DNA of 64,000 nt. Source: Tupaia tana. Lineage: Eukaryota > Chordata > Mammalia > Scandentia > Tupaiidae. The stretch lies in contig JAKSZU010000008.1 in the NCBI GenBank assembly GCA_026018925.1, positions 59,690,027 through 59,754,026 of the forward strand, in the 5' to 3' direction. The position numbers and the translations under genes are program-made. Shown in pieces: positions 47,649 through 59,357 of this stretch (position 1 is its first letter; each line of letters opens with the position of its first letter). The notes beneath the pieces were generated by a model that ran no database searches, was not told the DNA's origin, and saw only the letters and a list, made by a program, of their open reading frames with translations.

Positions 47649-50434
47649 ACCCGTTACAGTAGATTTATGTTTAACAAATATTGTTTAATACCTACCACGT
47701 ACAAGAACACAATTCTGAATATTATGGAACACATAAAAATGAGTAATTGTCTGATGGAGAGAAGAATACTTATAAAGACACCAACATTTATAGTTAATCA
47801 TTGTAATTTTAGTTGAAAACTACTTTGCTATAATGTCACTAGCAGCATTATCTGCAGGACAATTAATGATACAAATTAAAAAGGGGATCAGGAGCGATGG
47901 TTTTGAAACATGCAAACAAGCAAATTGTTTCACCCCTTCGAACTTTATTTCTTAGTCTATAAACAAAAGATTGAACTAAATTTTATAGCCTGTTTTTGCG
48001 GTTCTTTTTATAGTTTGTAGTATCAAATAGTAGGTTTATTACCTTAAATCCAAGCTTGATTTAATCTTGGGCACTGGGGATTGATGACGGATAAGGTGCT
48101 TCATCTGGCGTGTGGTGTAAAGGCGTAGCCTGACAAATAGGACCTGGTTTCTAGTAGTCATTTTGGGAAAATACTTCAGCATCACTTTGTGTTCTCTTTT
48201 TCAAGAAGAAGGGATTTCATTATAACCCTTCTGGTGCTTTTCAGCTTCAAAATATGGGATTAAGAGGGGGAAAAAAAGGCCTGTAATAACCAGGTTAAGA
48301 CCAATCTAATCAAAGTCTGATTTATATTTTGAAGACATATTTTTATTGCTTTTAAACTATACAGTTGGAAGTGAGGCTAGCATAGAAGGCAGCCTTGTAA
48401 AAACAGTGGTGACATATGCTATACTGAAGACGTTATATCATTTAAAATTTCAATGTGAAATATGTCACTAACATGGGTAAGTCTCCAGTTTTTGAGTATG
48501 CTTAAAAACATTTTGTTCTCTTAAAATGAAGTAAAGATACTCATACAGTACCTACATGAAAGGACCCGTCTTCCTGTATAATGCAAAGGCATGCTTAGGT
48601 GAACCCTTTTTCATTTATAACAAATCAACCCTGTGCTGTTATGTCATTGTAAATTGGGATTTGTGTAGTCGTAGTACACAGTCTTGGGTGTAAGAAATTT
48701 AGTTTGTTCCAAAAACATGGTGGTGAGATTTGGGCTGTGTTTACTTAGTCAATTGAGATTTTGTAGGCTGATTCACAAAATGGTAATTAAAAGAACTGAT
48801 GTAGTTGTGTTAGTTACAGTAATTAAAAGTGTCTGAGATTTATGTGAGAATTAGCCCCGTTTGTATCTGTAACTTGGGAAGCTATCACTTTGAAGATTGA
48901 AACTACAGAATTAGACCTACGATGCGTCTGACTGCTATTTCATAGGGAGTTGCATCAGTAGGGGGATATAGGCTTAGGAAGTCAAGCAGAGGCATTTCCA
49001 GGAGCTCCTGGCCTCTTTTGTTTAAGGGAAGTCGATTTATGCAGAGTGTATTTGTTTACAGACATTGCTAACTCACAGTGATCTATGCTCTGTCGATATT
49101 TGTTTCATGTTGTATGTTATCCTGTAGCTCAGTATTTTTTTTTAAGTTACTTTCTAAATAGTGCCTGTAAATTGAGAGTTTAAAAATGTTATTCAAAGTT
49201 TCACGTAGAACACGATAGAGAATTTAATTAAAATGTTCCATATTCTCAAAGGACTGAGTAGGTGTAATGTATCAAACACTAGTTTTCAGCTATGAAGCTG
49301 TGTCTTCTGGGCTGCTTATTATGATGCCATTTTGTCAGAACGGGTAAATCCCACACTGAAGTCTGCCTGAACGTCTTAGAGTGTGGGCTCTGGCCACAGA
49401 ATTCCCATTAGCATTAGCTTGGCACCGTTTCTTGTCTCGCAGACAGTGAAGAACATGCCTTTTCCACCCTTGAGGCAATAAAATAAATTGAAGGGTGCGG
49501 CATTAAATGAGTTGAATTTTGAGTAGTATTTTTCATGCCTTCAACATTTTAAAATCAGTTTATCCTATGAAGCAGCATTTGGAATCATAAAACAAGGGAC
49601 TTCTCTGTGTGTGCCAGTATGCCAGTTCTTTTGATTTTCTGGAATTGTGTGTGTGTCCAGCAGTCCTTTCTGGTCCTTTTCCCATCATGGTCTCTGGGTA
49701 GTGTCTATGATCAGAACTTTGTAATTCAGTATAAATCACAAATAAATGAGCACTAGAGAAGGTAAGACATCTTTAGTTTGTTTCCACTGGGTCTGGTCCA
49801 GGCTATTACAATCCCTACATATCTCCATGACACAGAAGCAAGAGTTTGTGCAAAGAATGTCCCCAGGGCCCAACCAAATCCTTCCTCTGCAGAAGCTGCC
49901 CCGCTCTGTCTATGTTCATTATGTGTGTGCTTCCTCCCATTTTGTACTTTCTCTCAGTATTTCCTAAAGACGCTGGAGAGTGTTTCTTTTATCTGAAACG
50001 GAAGTTTATTTTTGTTTTTTTTATGCAACCAAAATTTATCTTTAGTCTTACCATGTGTCCTGTCTAATTGGAAACCCTTTTTATATATTCTTGTAGATAA
50101 GAAAGGGAGAATTTAATTCTTGGTGAATTTTAACACTACCCCAACAATGGTAGGATCCATATTTGATGTAACTCCCTTCAACCAGAAAAGTCGCAGAGAC
50201 TCGCTCACTGTCTAGAGAGCAGTATCTGTGATTCGTGAACTCTAAAGGGACTCTCCTAGCAGAGCCACTCCCTCTTTCGAGGTGTGTAATGTTTTAAGAC
50301 TTCAGAGTAAGCGTGATTCTCCAATATCGATCTGGTTACCATTTTTCCTGCACGCAGTGCTTCATTATTATATTTCTAAAGAATACTACGATTATTAATA
50401 AAAGTATTTCAAGCATATTACATTGACAAATTAG
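47649..50434. other. SINE-free unique DNA, possible conserved non-coding region
   Basis: No repeat recognised in about 2.8 kb. Parts at 48040-49480 are complex in sequence, with few simple repeats and several homeobox-like TAAT/ATTA cores. This is the appearance of conserved regulatory DNA. Three overlapping ORFs at 49746-50067 in different frames cancel each other as genes. Confidence 0.35.
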
Positions 50435-50640
50435 GAGCACTAATACTATATCAGGCATCATGTTATTAAATTCATTATGTAAATGAACACAATTTATAAG
50501 TACCATGAGATAGTAGCCCACTTTTATAGAAAAGATGACTCATTTTCTGAGGCTCACTTAAAGTCAGACAGCTTGTCAGAGCTAGAGCTAAGGTTAAACA
50601 GAAATATCTACCTACTGCATTTTCCCACTTGTAGACTGTA
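50435..50640 (-). mobile_element. MIR relic
   Basis: Reversed MIR order: 'catgagatagtagccca', 'cttttatagaaaagatgact', 'ctgaggctcacttaaagtca', 'gacagcttgtcagagctaga'. Diverged. Confidence 0.65.
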
Positions 50641-52559
50641 ACTAAGTAATTATTTCACAAGTAGAACCTCATGTTTGGGCTTCTGAGACTTATGTTTTTA
50701 AGTGTTGATAATTCATTTTTAAGTTTCATGTCTTCAAGTGGTTAAGCTTATGACTTTTTACTACATTTCAATAATTGCTGTGCATTTTAATGTTATTTTT
50801 CCAAAGTCCAAAACCAACATACTTTCACATTTTACTAGAGTGTTTCTATTCATGCTTATCCATATCTTTCTGAACTAGCATGTGCCAGCTGAAAAGCTAG
50901 CTCATGACAGGAAACAAAGAAGAATGAAAGAGAGAGGGGTATGTGTGTGGGGGCATTTCTATAGCTTCTCCCTTAGATACGGGTAATATACATCAATTAT
51001 ACAAATGCTGTTTAGGTTGTGCCTGTTAAAGAGTTTTTCTAGGCCGCCTGTCAAGATCGTTAGTATTTAGTTTAGTAAACTGTGAATACTCTCCATTCTC
51101 TGGCTTGGTGGGAAAGAGCACGTGGTACCTATTCACTATAAGTCCTTGAAATGGGAAAAAGTTAGATATCTATTTTAAAGACATATTAGCAGTGATATTT
51201 CCATGTTACATTTGTGGGCATGGGGTTGAACAGGCTAAAGAGATTTTTTGAAGCAAGAAACGTTCAATGTAGAAAAGACCCTTCTTAGATAAAAGAAGTG
51301 AGGAATGCTGATTGGTTCAGACATCAGGAAAGGAGATTCTTAATCTGCTGATTTGGGAGGGCATAAATATCTTTAGTTAGTGTCTATCCATCATGCTTGC
51401 TTTTTATGTTGCATTTCAAGGACAATGAGGAAGATTCCTGACAAAAAGCCCTTGCATTAGAACTGCTTCTTAGGGGGTCTAATAAAATACAAATATTTCT
51501 GATTAAGAAAATAAAACTCATAAAAGCTAATTACTGTGTTTCAGTGGCTGTAGGACTATTGAGTTATTCATGTGATATTTAAAAAGTCCTTGTACCCTGT
51601 ATTAAGAAATTTCTATTATTGTTGATGTAGCTTTTAAATATTGCTGGTAACATTGTAACAAGCTAATTTTCTATTGAAATTCTGGTTAAATGTTGGTTTT
51701 AATTACACATTACTAAAGAAGTAACACAAACAAAGCCCCAAATAACATATTTTTGTCTTAATTTAAGCTATGAATAAAAACCCCACCATAAACAGTTCTT
51801 CAGATTAGTACTTTCAGCATTTACTTTGCTTTTGCCATTTCATTACTCATCTTTTTCTCACGCTATTGTTCCATCTCCTTTTATCATATTTTATATCTTT
51901 CAGCTTCTCTCTTTTGCCAGCATAGCAACCATCAATCTCAGGTATTGATGTCATAGTCAAGATATGTATCAAAATAAAATGGTTACTAATGTAAAAGAGA
52001 ACTGCTTTAATATGATTTGATGTACTAGCTTTTATAATTATGTAACTTAAGTAACCTAACCTTATGTGCAAATACCTAATAATTATTCCTGAAACCATGA
52101 AGATTTAAATTTGAAATAAATTTAACATCTTAAGGCAAAAGTTTTACTCTACTGCTTTTATGGACCTCTGTTGAAAGACAATTTTTATGCTTCTTAGTTT
52201 ATTTGTTTGTGATTACCATTAATTTTAATGCTGTAGTATAAGATTATGTTATTTTGCACGTGTTTTATGGGTTTCTTTCATGAATAAAACTGTCTTTCAA
52301 ATGATAGTATTTAGTAGAACTACTGAAGAGTTTTTGCTCTTAGAGGTACATAAAATGAACAGTGTTCTGTCACCTGCAATTCTATTTCATGGGAGTGAAG
52401 ATTTTTTTTTTCTTTAACCACTACCTTTTATAAACTTTTTATAGCTTGTTGTGCCATAAAACACACTTATACCTGCCATTTGTGACACAACAAACTGTGA
52501 GCTTAGGAAGTCTCTTTTCTTTTCTGAGGTTGGTTTTTCCCATGGCCCACCACATCACT
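50641..52559. other. Unique AT-rich non-coding DNA
   Basis: No gene, no SINE. The minus ORF 51847-52098 has no recognised motif. Confidence 0.5.
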
Positions 52560-53190
52560 TTAGTTACCAAGTTCAATGTGATGGGAAAGGAAAAATCGGG
52601 TATGTGTGTGCATATACCACGGACCAGTCAAAGGTGGCCTTTGAGTTCACGCCTGAAAGAGGAGCTGAGTGAGCGGTGGTGGTGTACTCTTCCAGGCAGA
52701 GGGAAGAACAAGTACAAAGATCCTAAATTGGAAATGAGCTTTGGGCATTGAAAGAATTAAAAGTGGGCTGTTGTGCCTAGATCCTAGGGAGGAAGGGAAG
52801 AGTTTGAGTTACCTCAAACTTCCAACTGGCCCTTTTGTAGAGGTGTGTGGGCCGTGATACAGATGATATTTCATCCTAAGTGCTTGAGAAGACAGACAAG
52901 CAGAAGGGTAGAAAGGTGTAATTTATATCTCCTTCTCAAGGACTGGACTGTAGGAGAGGTTGGCATGGCTTCTGGAGATCTCAAAGCTGGCCGCTGCATC
53001 ATCCCTGGGGAAAGATAAAGGTGGCCTGAACTAGGAAGACAGAGGTGGAGATGGTGCGAAGCAGCCAGTTGGGTTGTGTTTTGGAGGTAGAGCATTAAGG
53101 ACTTGGTAAGTTTGATGCATGAATGAGAAGAAAAGAATCAATTATGACTCCTCACTCTGGGGCTTGAGAAAACTTAATTTGATGGTTTAA
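52560..53190 (-). mobile_element. L2 LINE relic
   Basis: Reversed L2: 'tgagttcacgcctgaaagag', 'ttccaggcagagggaagaac', 'caagtacaaagatcctaa', 'ggactggactgtaggagag', 'gtggcctgaactaggaag', 'ttttggaggtagagcattaa'. The ORFs on either strand (52446-52751 and 52871-53095) come from it. Confidence 0.7.
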
Positions 53191-53194
53191 TTAC

Positions 53195-53275
53195 TGTTGT
53201 CCCCACTAGAAGTAAACTCCATGATACAGGGACTTTATCTCCTTTATTCACTGTGCACACCCACTAGCAAAGACA
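53195..53275 (+). mobile_element. L2 3' end fragment (possible)
   Basis: 'ccccactagaagtaaactcc', 'gatacagggactttatctcc' and 'attcactgtgcacaccc' resemble the plus-strand L2 terminus. It lies next to a reversed L2, so the two are separate insertions or a rearrangement. Confidence 0.45.
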
Positions 53276-53447
53276 TATCAAGCTACAGAGGAATTTTCTT
53301 CAAATATGATTGGATCTAATCATTAATAAAGAGCATTATCATGTGCACTTCGTTACCTGCTGAACATATTTCCCTCTTACGTTGTATTTTTACTTTTTCA
53401 TTATTTTGACATCCAGAGGCTCCAAATATATTTAGGTTTATGCTACA

Positions 53448-53678
53448 TTTTTATTTTTATTTTGTTTATATATTTCATGAGTAAGAGAGACAGGGAGAGA
53501 TATATAAAACTCCAAAAAAAGGCCTGGATGCATGCCCATCTCCAGCCTCTGCAGCCTGGATCATGGGACACACATGCCTAGTGCACTCAGGGAGGTCTCT
53601 GGATATGAACTGGCAGCCTTCCCATATGGGTCAGTCTCACAGAGCATCTTGTTTCACCACTGACCATTATCCAGCCTC
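53448..53678 (-). mobile_element. Composite tRNA/7SL SINE (Tu-like)
   Basis: Read on minus: a tRNA-like head (ataatggtcagtggtgaaac.., with 'gccagttcatatccagag' as a decayed B-box), then a 7SL-like piece (ggcatgtgtgtcccatgatc, caggctgcagaggctgga), then an AT-rich tail. The 7SL part corresponds to the 5' Alu domain. Confidence 0.65.
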
Positions 53679-53773
53679 TTTTTGATTGTCATGTCGACTT
53701 AATGTTCATGTATTTATTGTTCAGTGATTTCTTTTATCACTTCCAAAACACCTTTCTTTGCTTAAAAACCTAT

Positions 53774-53945
53774 GCCAAGTATGTGTGCAGGCGTGCCCAA
53801 AATCCTGAGAGGAGAATGGAGGAGAAGGGATTGCAGTATGGCTATTCCCCCAGGGTGTGATTTCTCACTTTCTGTCTCTCTTTCTCCCCCTGTCTCTCTG
53901 GCAAGTGCTTGTGCCCTATAGCAAAAATCTCTGACAACAAAGAAA
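53774..53945 (+). mobile_element. tRNA-derived SINE, long type, 5' truncated
   Basis: Starts in the body (gccaagtatgtgtgcaggcg) and has a full end (ctggcaagtgcttgtgccct, agcaaaaatctctgac). The tRNA head is absent, as in an incomplete reverse transcription. Confidence 0.9.
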
Positions 53946-54187
53946 GTGTCATTATTTATTGAATTCTTACCACTAGTACTCTATTGCTAAATGTCTATTT
54001 TATACCATTCTTGTAGTACTAGATGGTGTTTTCCGTGAGCTGATTTTATGCCATGTTAGAATTTTGAAATTGAAGACCATGATATTTTTAATTTGGAGAC
54101 TGTGGCATGTTTATAATATTTGATTTATACTTTTAAGAATATGTTTTGAAGCACATTATAAAACAGACTTGTTTCTCATTAAATTTT

Positions 54188-54397
54188 GTGGTTTTCTTTT
54201 TTTTTTTTTTCAATGCCATATATATTTTGAGTTCAGATTAATTCCTCCAATTGTCTATCCTGTGAGAATACTGGACATGCAGGCAGATGGACCCAGCAAG
54301 TTGCCACAGGAGCTGAGACTCAAACCCTGGTTAGCCATGACAGGTCTGGCTTCTATCGCCTGGTTCTTAATCACTGCATTATAAGGCCAGGTCCCTT
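54188..54397 (-). mobile_element. Degraded SINE, tRNA-like head
   Basis: Left T-run, right reversed head (..actcaaaccctggttagcc, ttaatcactgcattataagg, ccaggtccc). The middle is unlike both the long and short types and may be a composite relic. 54410-54490 (cctcagcctgagtagtagc) adds a possible 7SL-like fragment. Confidence 0.5.
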
Positions 54398-54745
54398 ACT
54401 CAGCTTTTAGAATGAGACAGGAATCAAACCTGGCCTCCCCTACAGCCTCAGCCTGAGTAGTAGCAGCTTCAACCAGCCCATGATACCATGAGTGGGCCTC
54501 AAATTCTGCATAGACTTACTTTCTGTTAACTCAATATGGCATCATAATAGTGGTTTGTTAATATTCTCCAATCAGCATTTTTGCTATTGATTTTTAAAAA
54601 TCAAGATGGAGCTTTCATTTGCTTATTTCTTGAATCTTTTCTTTTTATGTTGACAATATATTGACTTTATTTTCATTTGGAAACATCTTTAGTATTTTAA
54701 TGTATTTGTGTAATGAAAAATTAATATTTTGTTTTATGTTAAAAG

Positions 54746-54980
54746 TATTTTTATTTATGTTTTTTATGAGAGAGGAAGACAGAGAGGAAGGAGCGAGTAC
54801 TCTCGACAGTATCTTCATGTCACAATCCCACTCCTGCCTCAGCCAGCCAGAATCACTGGCATGCATGCATGCATGCACCCTGCACATCCTGGGAGACCTC
54901 AGGTTTCAAACCTGGGACTTTCACAGATGGACTCAGCATTGCCAGGCATTGTGCCACCATTGCACCAGCATACCTGACCA
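54746..54980 (-). mobile_element. Composite tRNA/7SL SINE (Tu-like), best copy
   Basis: On minus: the tRNA-like head (ggtatgctggtgcaatggtg) with a B-box-like 'ccaggtttgaaacctg', then the 7SL-like segment 'gccagtgattctggctgg', 'ctgaggcaggagtgggat'. It ends in a GA/CT-rich part and an A/T-rich tail. An ATGC repeat of four units (54859-54876) has grown within the 7SL part. The ORFs here are artefacts. Confidence 0.7.
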
Positions 54981-55228
54981 GTACGCTTTTGTTTTTTATT
55001 TAAATAGTAAGATTATTTAGTTATTTACCCTCTTAGTACATTCTGTTTTTGTATTCCAAATGATGATACTCTGATTTTGTCTTTTTTGAACACACTGTGT
55101 TATTTGCTTTTAATGCCTTTAAATATATGGGGGATAGTCCTACTAAATAGTATCTTAAAAGGTGCCAAGGTATGTAAAAATTATTTTTCTATCTTATTAT
55201 CAAAATGAAAATAATTAACTCCTTTTTT
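54981..55228. other. Unique AT-rich DNA
   Basis: Short spacer within the SINE cluster, nothing recognised. Confidence 0.5.
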
Positions 55229-55481
55229 TATAAGAGAGATTTTTGCTAAAGGGCATGTGCACTAGTTGGAGAGACAGAGAGATAGGAGACAGAAAGTGAG
55301 AAATCACGCCCAAAAGAGATGGCCATGCTGCAGTCCCTTCCCCTTCATTCTCCTCTCAGGATTTTGGACACATGTGCACATGCACCTGGCGTGAGTTTTA
55401 AGCTGCTAGGTCTGGGACTCAAACCGTGGCTGACCTCATGGGAATCCAGCAATGTAACCATTATGCCACCTGCTGATCCCC
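55229..55481 (-). mobile_element. tRNA-derived SINE, long type
   Basis: Reverse copy, moderately diverged (gatttttgctaaagggcatg to gccacctgctgatcccc). 'aactcctttttt' before and 'aactacttttt' after are likely the target duplication. Confidence 0.9.
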
Positions 55482-55557
55482 AACTACTTTTTAAAAAGAA
55501 ATAAAAATGAACTATTTTGGCTTCTTTTTTAATCCCATTCCCTATTCTCTCTTTTAA

Positions 55558-55782
55558 GGCATGAGCACTTGTCAGAGAGAGAGACAGACACAGTTAGAGG
55601 GAAGGTGAGAAATCACCCCCCCACCCCAAATGATGATGGCTATGCCACAGTCCCTTCTGGGGATCTTGGGCAAGATTGCACATATGCCCAGCATGATTTT
55701 TCAAGCCAAAAGGTCTGGGACTCAAACCGTGATGAGTCACATAGGAGTCCAGCACATAGCTGCTACCCGTTCTGGTGGTCCC
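55558..55782 (-). mobile_element. tRNA-derived SINE, long type, with target-site duplication
   Basis: Reverse copy without a T-run, 225 bp. The target 'tccctattctcttttaa' is present at 55783-55799. The left copy, ending near 55557, carries two extra bases (ctattctctcttttaa). The body has a deletion of about 20 bp after 'cagtccctt'. Confidence 0.9.
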
Positions 55783-55799
55783 TCCCTATTCTCTTTTAA

Positions 55800-56126
55800 T
55801 CTAATGTATGTTTACTAACTGTTAAAATTCCTTTTTTCATTGAAAATATGTATTGTCCAGTATTCTATTTTGTTACTTTAGTCCCATCAAGTATTTAGAC
55901 TCATCAGAGTCAAACCTCGACATTGAGGGAACATCTTTTAATAAGGTCGGTAGAAACGGTATCTTACGATACATTTCTGAGACTCAAACAAACAGATTTG
56001 AGACAGTTTTGGTCAACATTACCTATAGATTTCATAGTAAACTAAATATAATGTTCTTCCATAGCCTTTCCTTGCAAAGTTGTATTGACTTTCAATTTTT
56101 TTTTGTTGTTGTTGTTTTGGTTTTAT
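55800..56126. other. Unique AT-rich DNA
   Basis: The plus ORF 55853-56149 runs through it into the next SINE's T-rich tail. No family recognised. Confidence 0.45.
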
Positions 56127-56323
56127 ATTCATTTCTTTTTTTGCCATGAGAGATAGAGTGTTCCCAACAAGATCCTCACCCTGTGATCTGCCCCCAGTCT
56201 CAACTAGTCTGGATCACAGGCATGTGCATGTGTGACCAGAGTGTTGTGGGAGAATTGGGATGTGAACCCAGAACCTTTCTCATGTGGGTCTAATTCTATT
56301 AATGCTACCCAGCTTCTGGCCCT
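56127..56323 (-). mobile_element. Composite tRNA/7SL SINE (Tu-like)
   Basis: On minus: head 'gggccagaagctgggtagca', a B-box-like 'ttctgggttcacatccc', then the 7SL-like 'cacatgcctgtgatccagac' and 'ttgagactgggggcagatca', ending in 'ctctatctctcatggcaaa'. Same architecture as 54746. Confidence 0.7.
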
Positions 56324-56455
56324 AGTTTTTAGAACTTTTCATTTTTTAAATATTTATGTTTTTCTTTGTAGGTGATCTATTTTGGTAGAGTGCTAGCTTT
56401 AGAGTGCTAGCTTTGCAGATAGAAAGATGGACTTGCGGTAGTAAGATGATTTTTT

Positions 56456-56710
56456 GGGGATCAGCAGATGGTGTAGCAGTTACATCACTGGACTCCCACA
56501 TGACTGACCGCAGTTCAAGTCCTAGACCAGTGGCTTGAAAATCACACTGAGTACGTATGTGTACATGCCCAAGATCCTAAGAGGAGAATAGAAAAAGGGA
56601 TTGTGGCATGGCCATACCCTGAGGGCATGGTTTCTCACTTTCCCTCTCACTGTGTTTCTCTCTCTCTCTGGCGAGTGCACACACCTTAAAGCAAAAAACT
56701 CTTTTAAAAA
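56456..56710 (+). mobile_element. tRNA-derived SINE, long type
   Basis: Head (ggggatcagcagatggtgta), body and end all present, with a short A-tail. The 'atgatt' target motif occurs on both sides. A duplicated 11-bp unit (agagtgctagctttagagtgctagcttt) precedes it at 56389-56414. Confidence 0.9.
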
Positions 56711-58518
56711 AATGATTATCCTGTTATTCTAAAAGATAACAAAGATAAACCTAGCATTGATTCTGATTGTTTCTTTTCATTTTAGATATGGAGCTTTATT
56801 CATGTCTGTAAAGTCTTAATATATGTCAGTTCTTAATTCTATACATACTGCTAAGTCATCATTTTCTTGGTTTACTAAAGTTTAGGATTACATTGGAAAT
56901 CAATGAGTTGCAGCGGTATGACCAGTCATCCTTAGTGTTCCCTTCCCATCTCTCATGTCTTAACCTGCATTTATATTTCTTTGTGTTCTCATGTTGTTTT
57001 TCATCATTTGCCATTAGTATCACTAATTTGATTTTTCAGACCATCGAGTGTACTATGTGTTGCTTATCATGATTTTTTATTTTGGTCATTGCAATTTTTA
57101 TTGTAACACTCTATTTATAACATACTGTGTTTATTTTAAAGAATGCCTTTAAAAATCTTACAGAAAGCATGAAGCTGATTTTTAAAAATATATCATTGCA
57201 TTACAAAGTAAATATTTTCAAGAGAGAAAGGAGAGGCTTTCCTTTCTTAGACAACAGCATATTGTTTGTTTTGTGTTCTAAACTGTTCTTCCATCTATAA
57301 CCTCCAATTCCTAGGTACATTTAATATACATTTTTTAATGTTCTGAAATGACAAAGATATAGCCAGGGTCTAAAGCAGAGGATCAACACAGAATTTAGGA
57401 TTTCTGCCATCTCCTCAACTTTCCTTTTGCTGGTTTATTCTTCTTAGAGATGGAGATGGCAAAGCCAGGATGATAGAGAATAGAGTGTTTACCATGGTTC
57501 CTGATAAGGGCCAGATAGGTTCTCAGTTCATGGTATTTCTCCTTATCAGTGAGAGCCCACAGTGAGATTTGTAACCTCTAGCATTGCAAAGGGACCAAAA
57601 TTCAATAAACAAAAAAGGTTAGTCAGTCTGAGGAATTTTTGTTATTATTGGTAAAAGGCAGATTTTGACCGTAGACCCTATGTTTGTAAGCACAATAGTA
57701 GAATACCAAAGACTCTAGAGAATAGATCTAAATTTCGGAAGCTGAAGAATAAGCAGGTTCTTTCCAGAACTGAGAATATACTTTTATCTTCCATGTGTAG
57801 TATTTTTGTTGTTGTTGTGTTGATCTGTGTGGTTCTTAAGAATTCATATCAAGTTCAAGACAGACTCAGCTGCTTTGAGTTGTGTCAAATACAAACTATT
57901 TCTAATCTCCTCTTTGAAAGAACTTCCCTTTCAATTTAACAATTCATATTCCCTCCAAGATATATACAAATAGCTTTTCACTTTATTCTCTATTTCACAT
58001 ATCATCTCTTTCAAAGAGTCTGTAAAAGATTCAGAAGCTCTCTATGGAATCTTAGTGGACATCATGAGAACATTCTAGATCCTCAACTCATCAACAGCCC
58101 ATAAAACTATCAGATATACCTGTCAATGTGTTGTAACTTCCCATAACAAGTCACTTACTGTAAAAGTAAAACAAAACAAAACAAAACAAAACAAAAACAA
58201 GGAATAAACAAAACGGGTGATATGTCCAGATCCTAATTTATCATCTGTCATTTTGATCTTGGTTAAACATTGAGAGCTCTGGGAACCATGATGGAATAGA
58301 ATTCTCTTACACTTATTATTCCCCCAAATTTCTCCATGAGTAGAGTCTCCATATGGAACATGAATAATTTTCCAGTGCAGTGAATAAAATAGTCAAATTA
58401 ATATTGTATGTCTCTTCGGATGTGAAAAATTAGGCTTTATATAAAATGGTGCTACAGAATTGCTAGGTCAAGCTATTCTATCTCTGAATTTGCTCTGATT
58501 TCTGATAGGAGAGGGTAT
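56711..58518. other. Unique AT-rich non-coding DNA
   Basis: No gene. An (AAAAC)n repeat of about six units is at 58167-58200. No SINE in 1.8 kb. Confidence 0.5.
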
Positions 58519-58813
58519 TTTGTTTTTGTTTTTGTTTTTTGTTTTTTTTTTTTTTTTTTGGTCAGCGGGCACGTGTGCTTGCAGGGAGCTGGGTATGGGG
58601 GAGGAAATGAGAAAGCACCCTTTTGCATAGGGAATGATTGATCATGTCATGCTGCAATCCCTTCTCTTCTCCTCCCTTCTTGCCTCTTTTCAGGATTTTA
58701 GGCTCTCACACACACATTTGGTCTATTTTTCAAGCCACGAGGTCTGGGGCTTGAACCATGTAGTTGACCATGTGGGTTATAGCTGCCTTACCCACCACAT
58801 CACCACCTGGCCC
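58519..58813 (-). mobile_element. tRNA-derived SINE, long type, old
   Basis: Reverse copy starting with TTTTTG/T-run. Body diverged with small insertions (gggagctgggtatgggg). Ends with the reversed head 'accacctggccca'. Confidence 0.85.
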
Positions 58814-59098
58814 AGTACAGGATGTTCCTAAGCAATAAAATATAAAGGGACAAAATGTCCTGTTAGATCATTAATGACAGATAGTGGTAACCCTTACCTT
58901 GTTCCTCACACTGGTATAGGGATATCCTAACTCATGTCTCTTTCACTTTTCCCCTTCCCATAGATCTAGAAGAAAAATGAGTGTTCTCTGTGTGGTCTGG
59001 ATTGGAACACTTGGAGTAAAGAATAAAAGTGTCATTTCCCTGTTCCTATCTCAGAGCTGCTGATTCTTTAGGAATGGGTCTCAAGGGCTGTATGTTGG
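58814..59098. other. Unique non-coding DNA
   Basis: Nothing recognised. Confidence 0.5.
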
Positions 59099-59357
59099 TT
59101 TTCTGTTTTTGAGAGGTTTTTGCTATAGGGCACATGGGCTCGCCAGAAAACAGAGAGAATCAGAGAGGCAGAAAGCGAGAAATCACCCCTCAGGGGGGAT
59201 GGCCATCCTGCAATCCCTTCTCCTCCATTCTTCTTTTGGGATCTTGGGCACACACGCACATGTGCCTGGTGAGTTTGAGCCACCGGGTCTGGGACTTGAA
59301 CCGTGGTCGACTACATGGCAGTCCAGCGACATAGCCATTATGCTATTTTCTGGCCCC
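59099..59357 (-). mobile_element. tRNA-derived SINE, long type
   Basis: Reverse copy close to consensus but without a long T-run. 'caagggctgtatgtt' before (59082) and 'caaaggctgtgttt' after (59357) look like a diverged target duplication. Confidence 0.9.
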
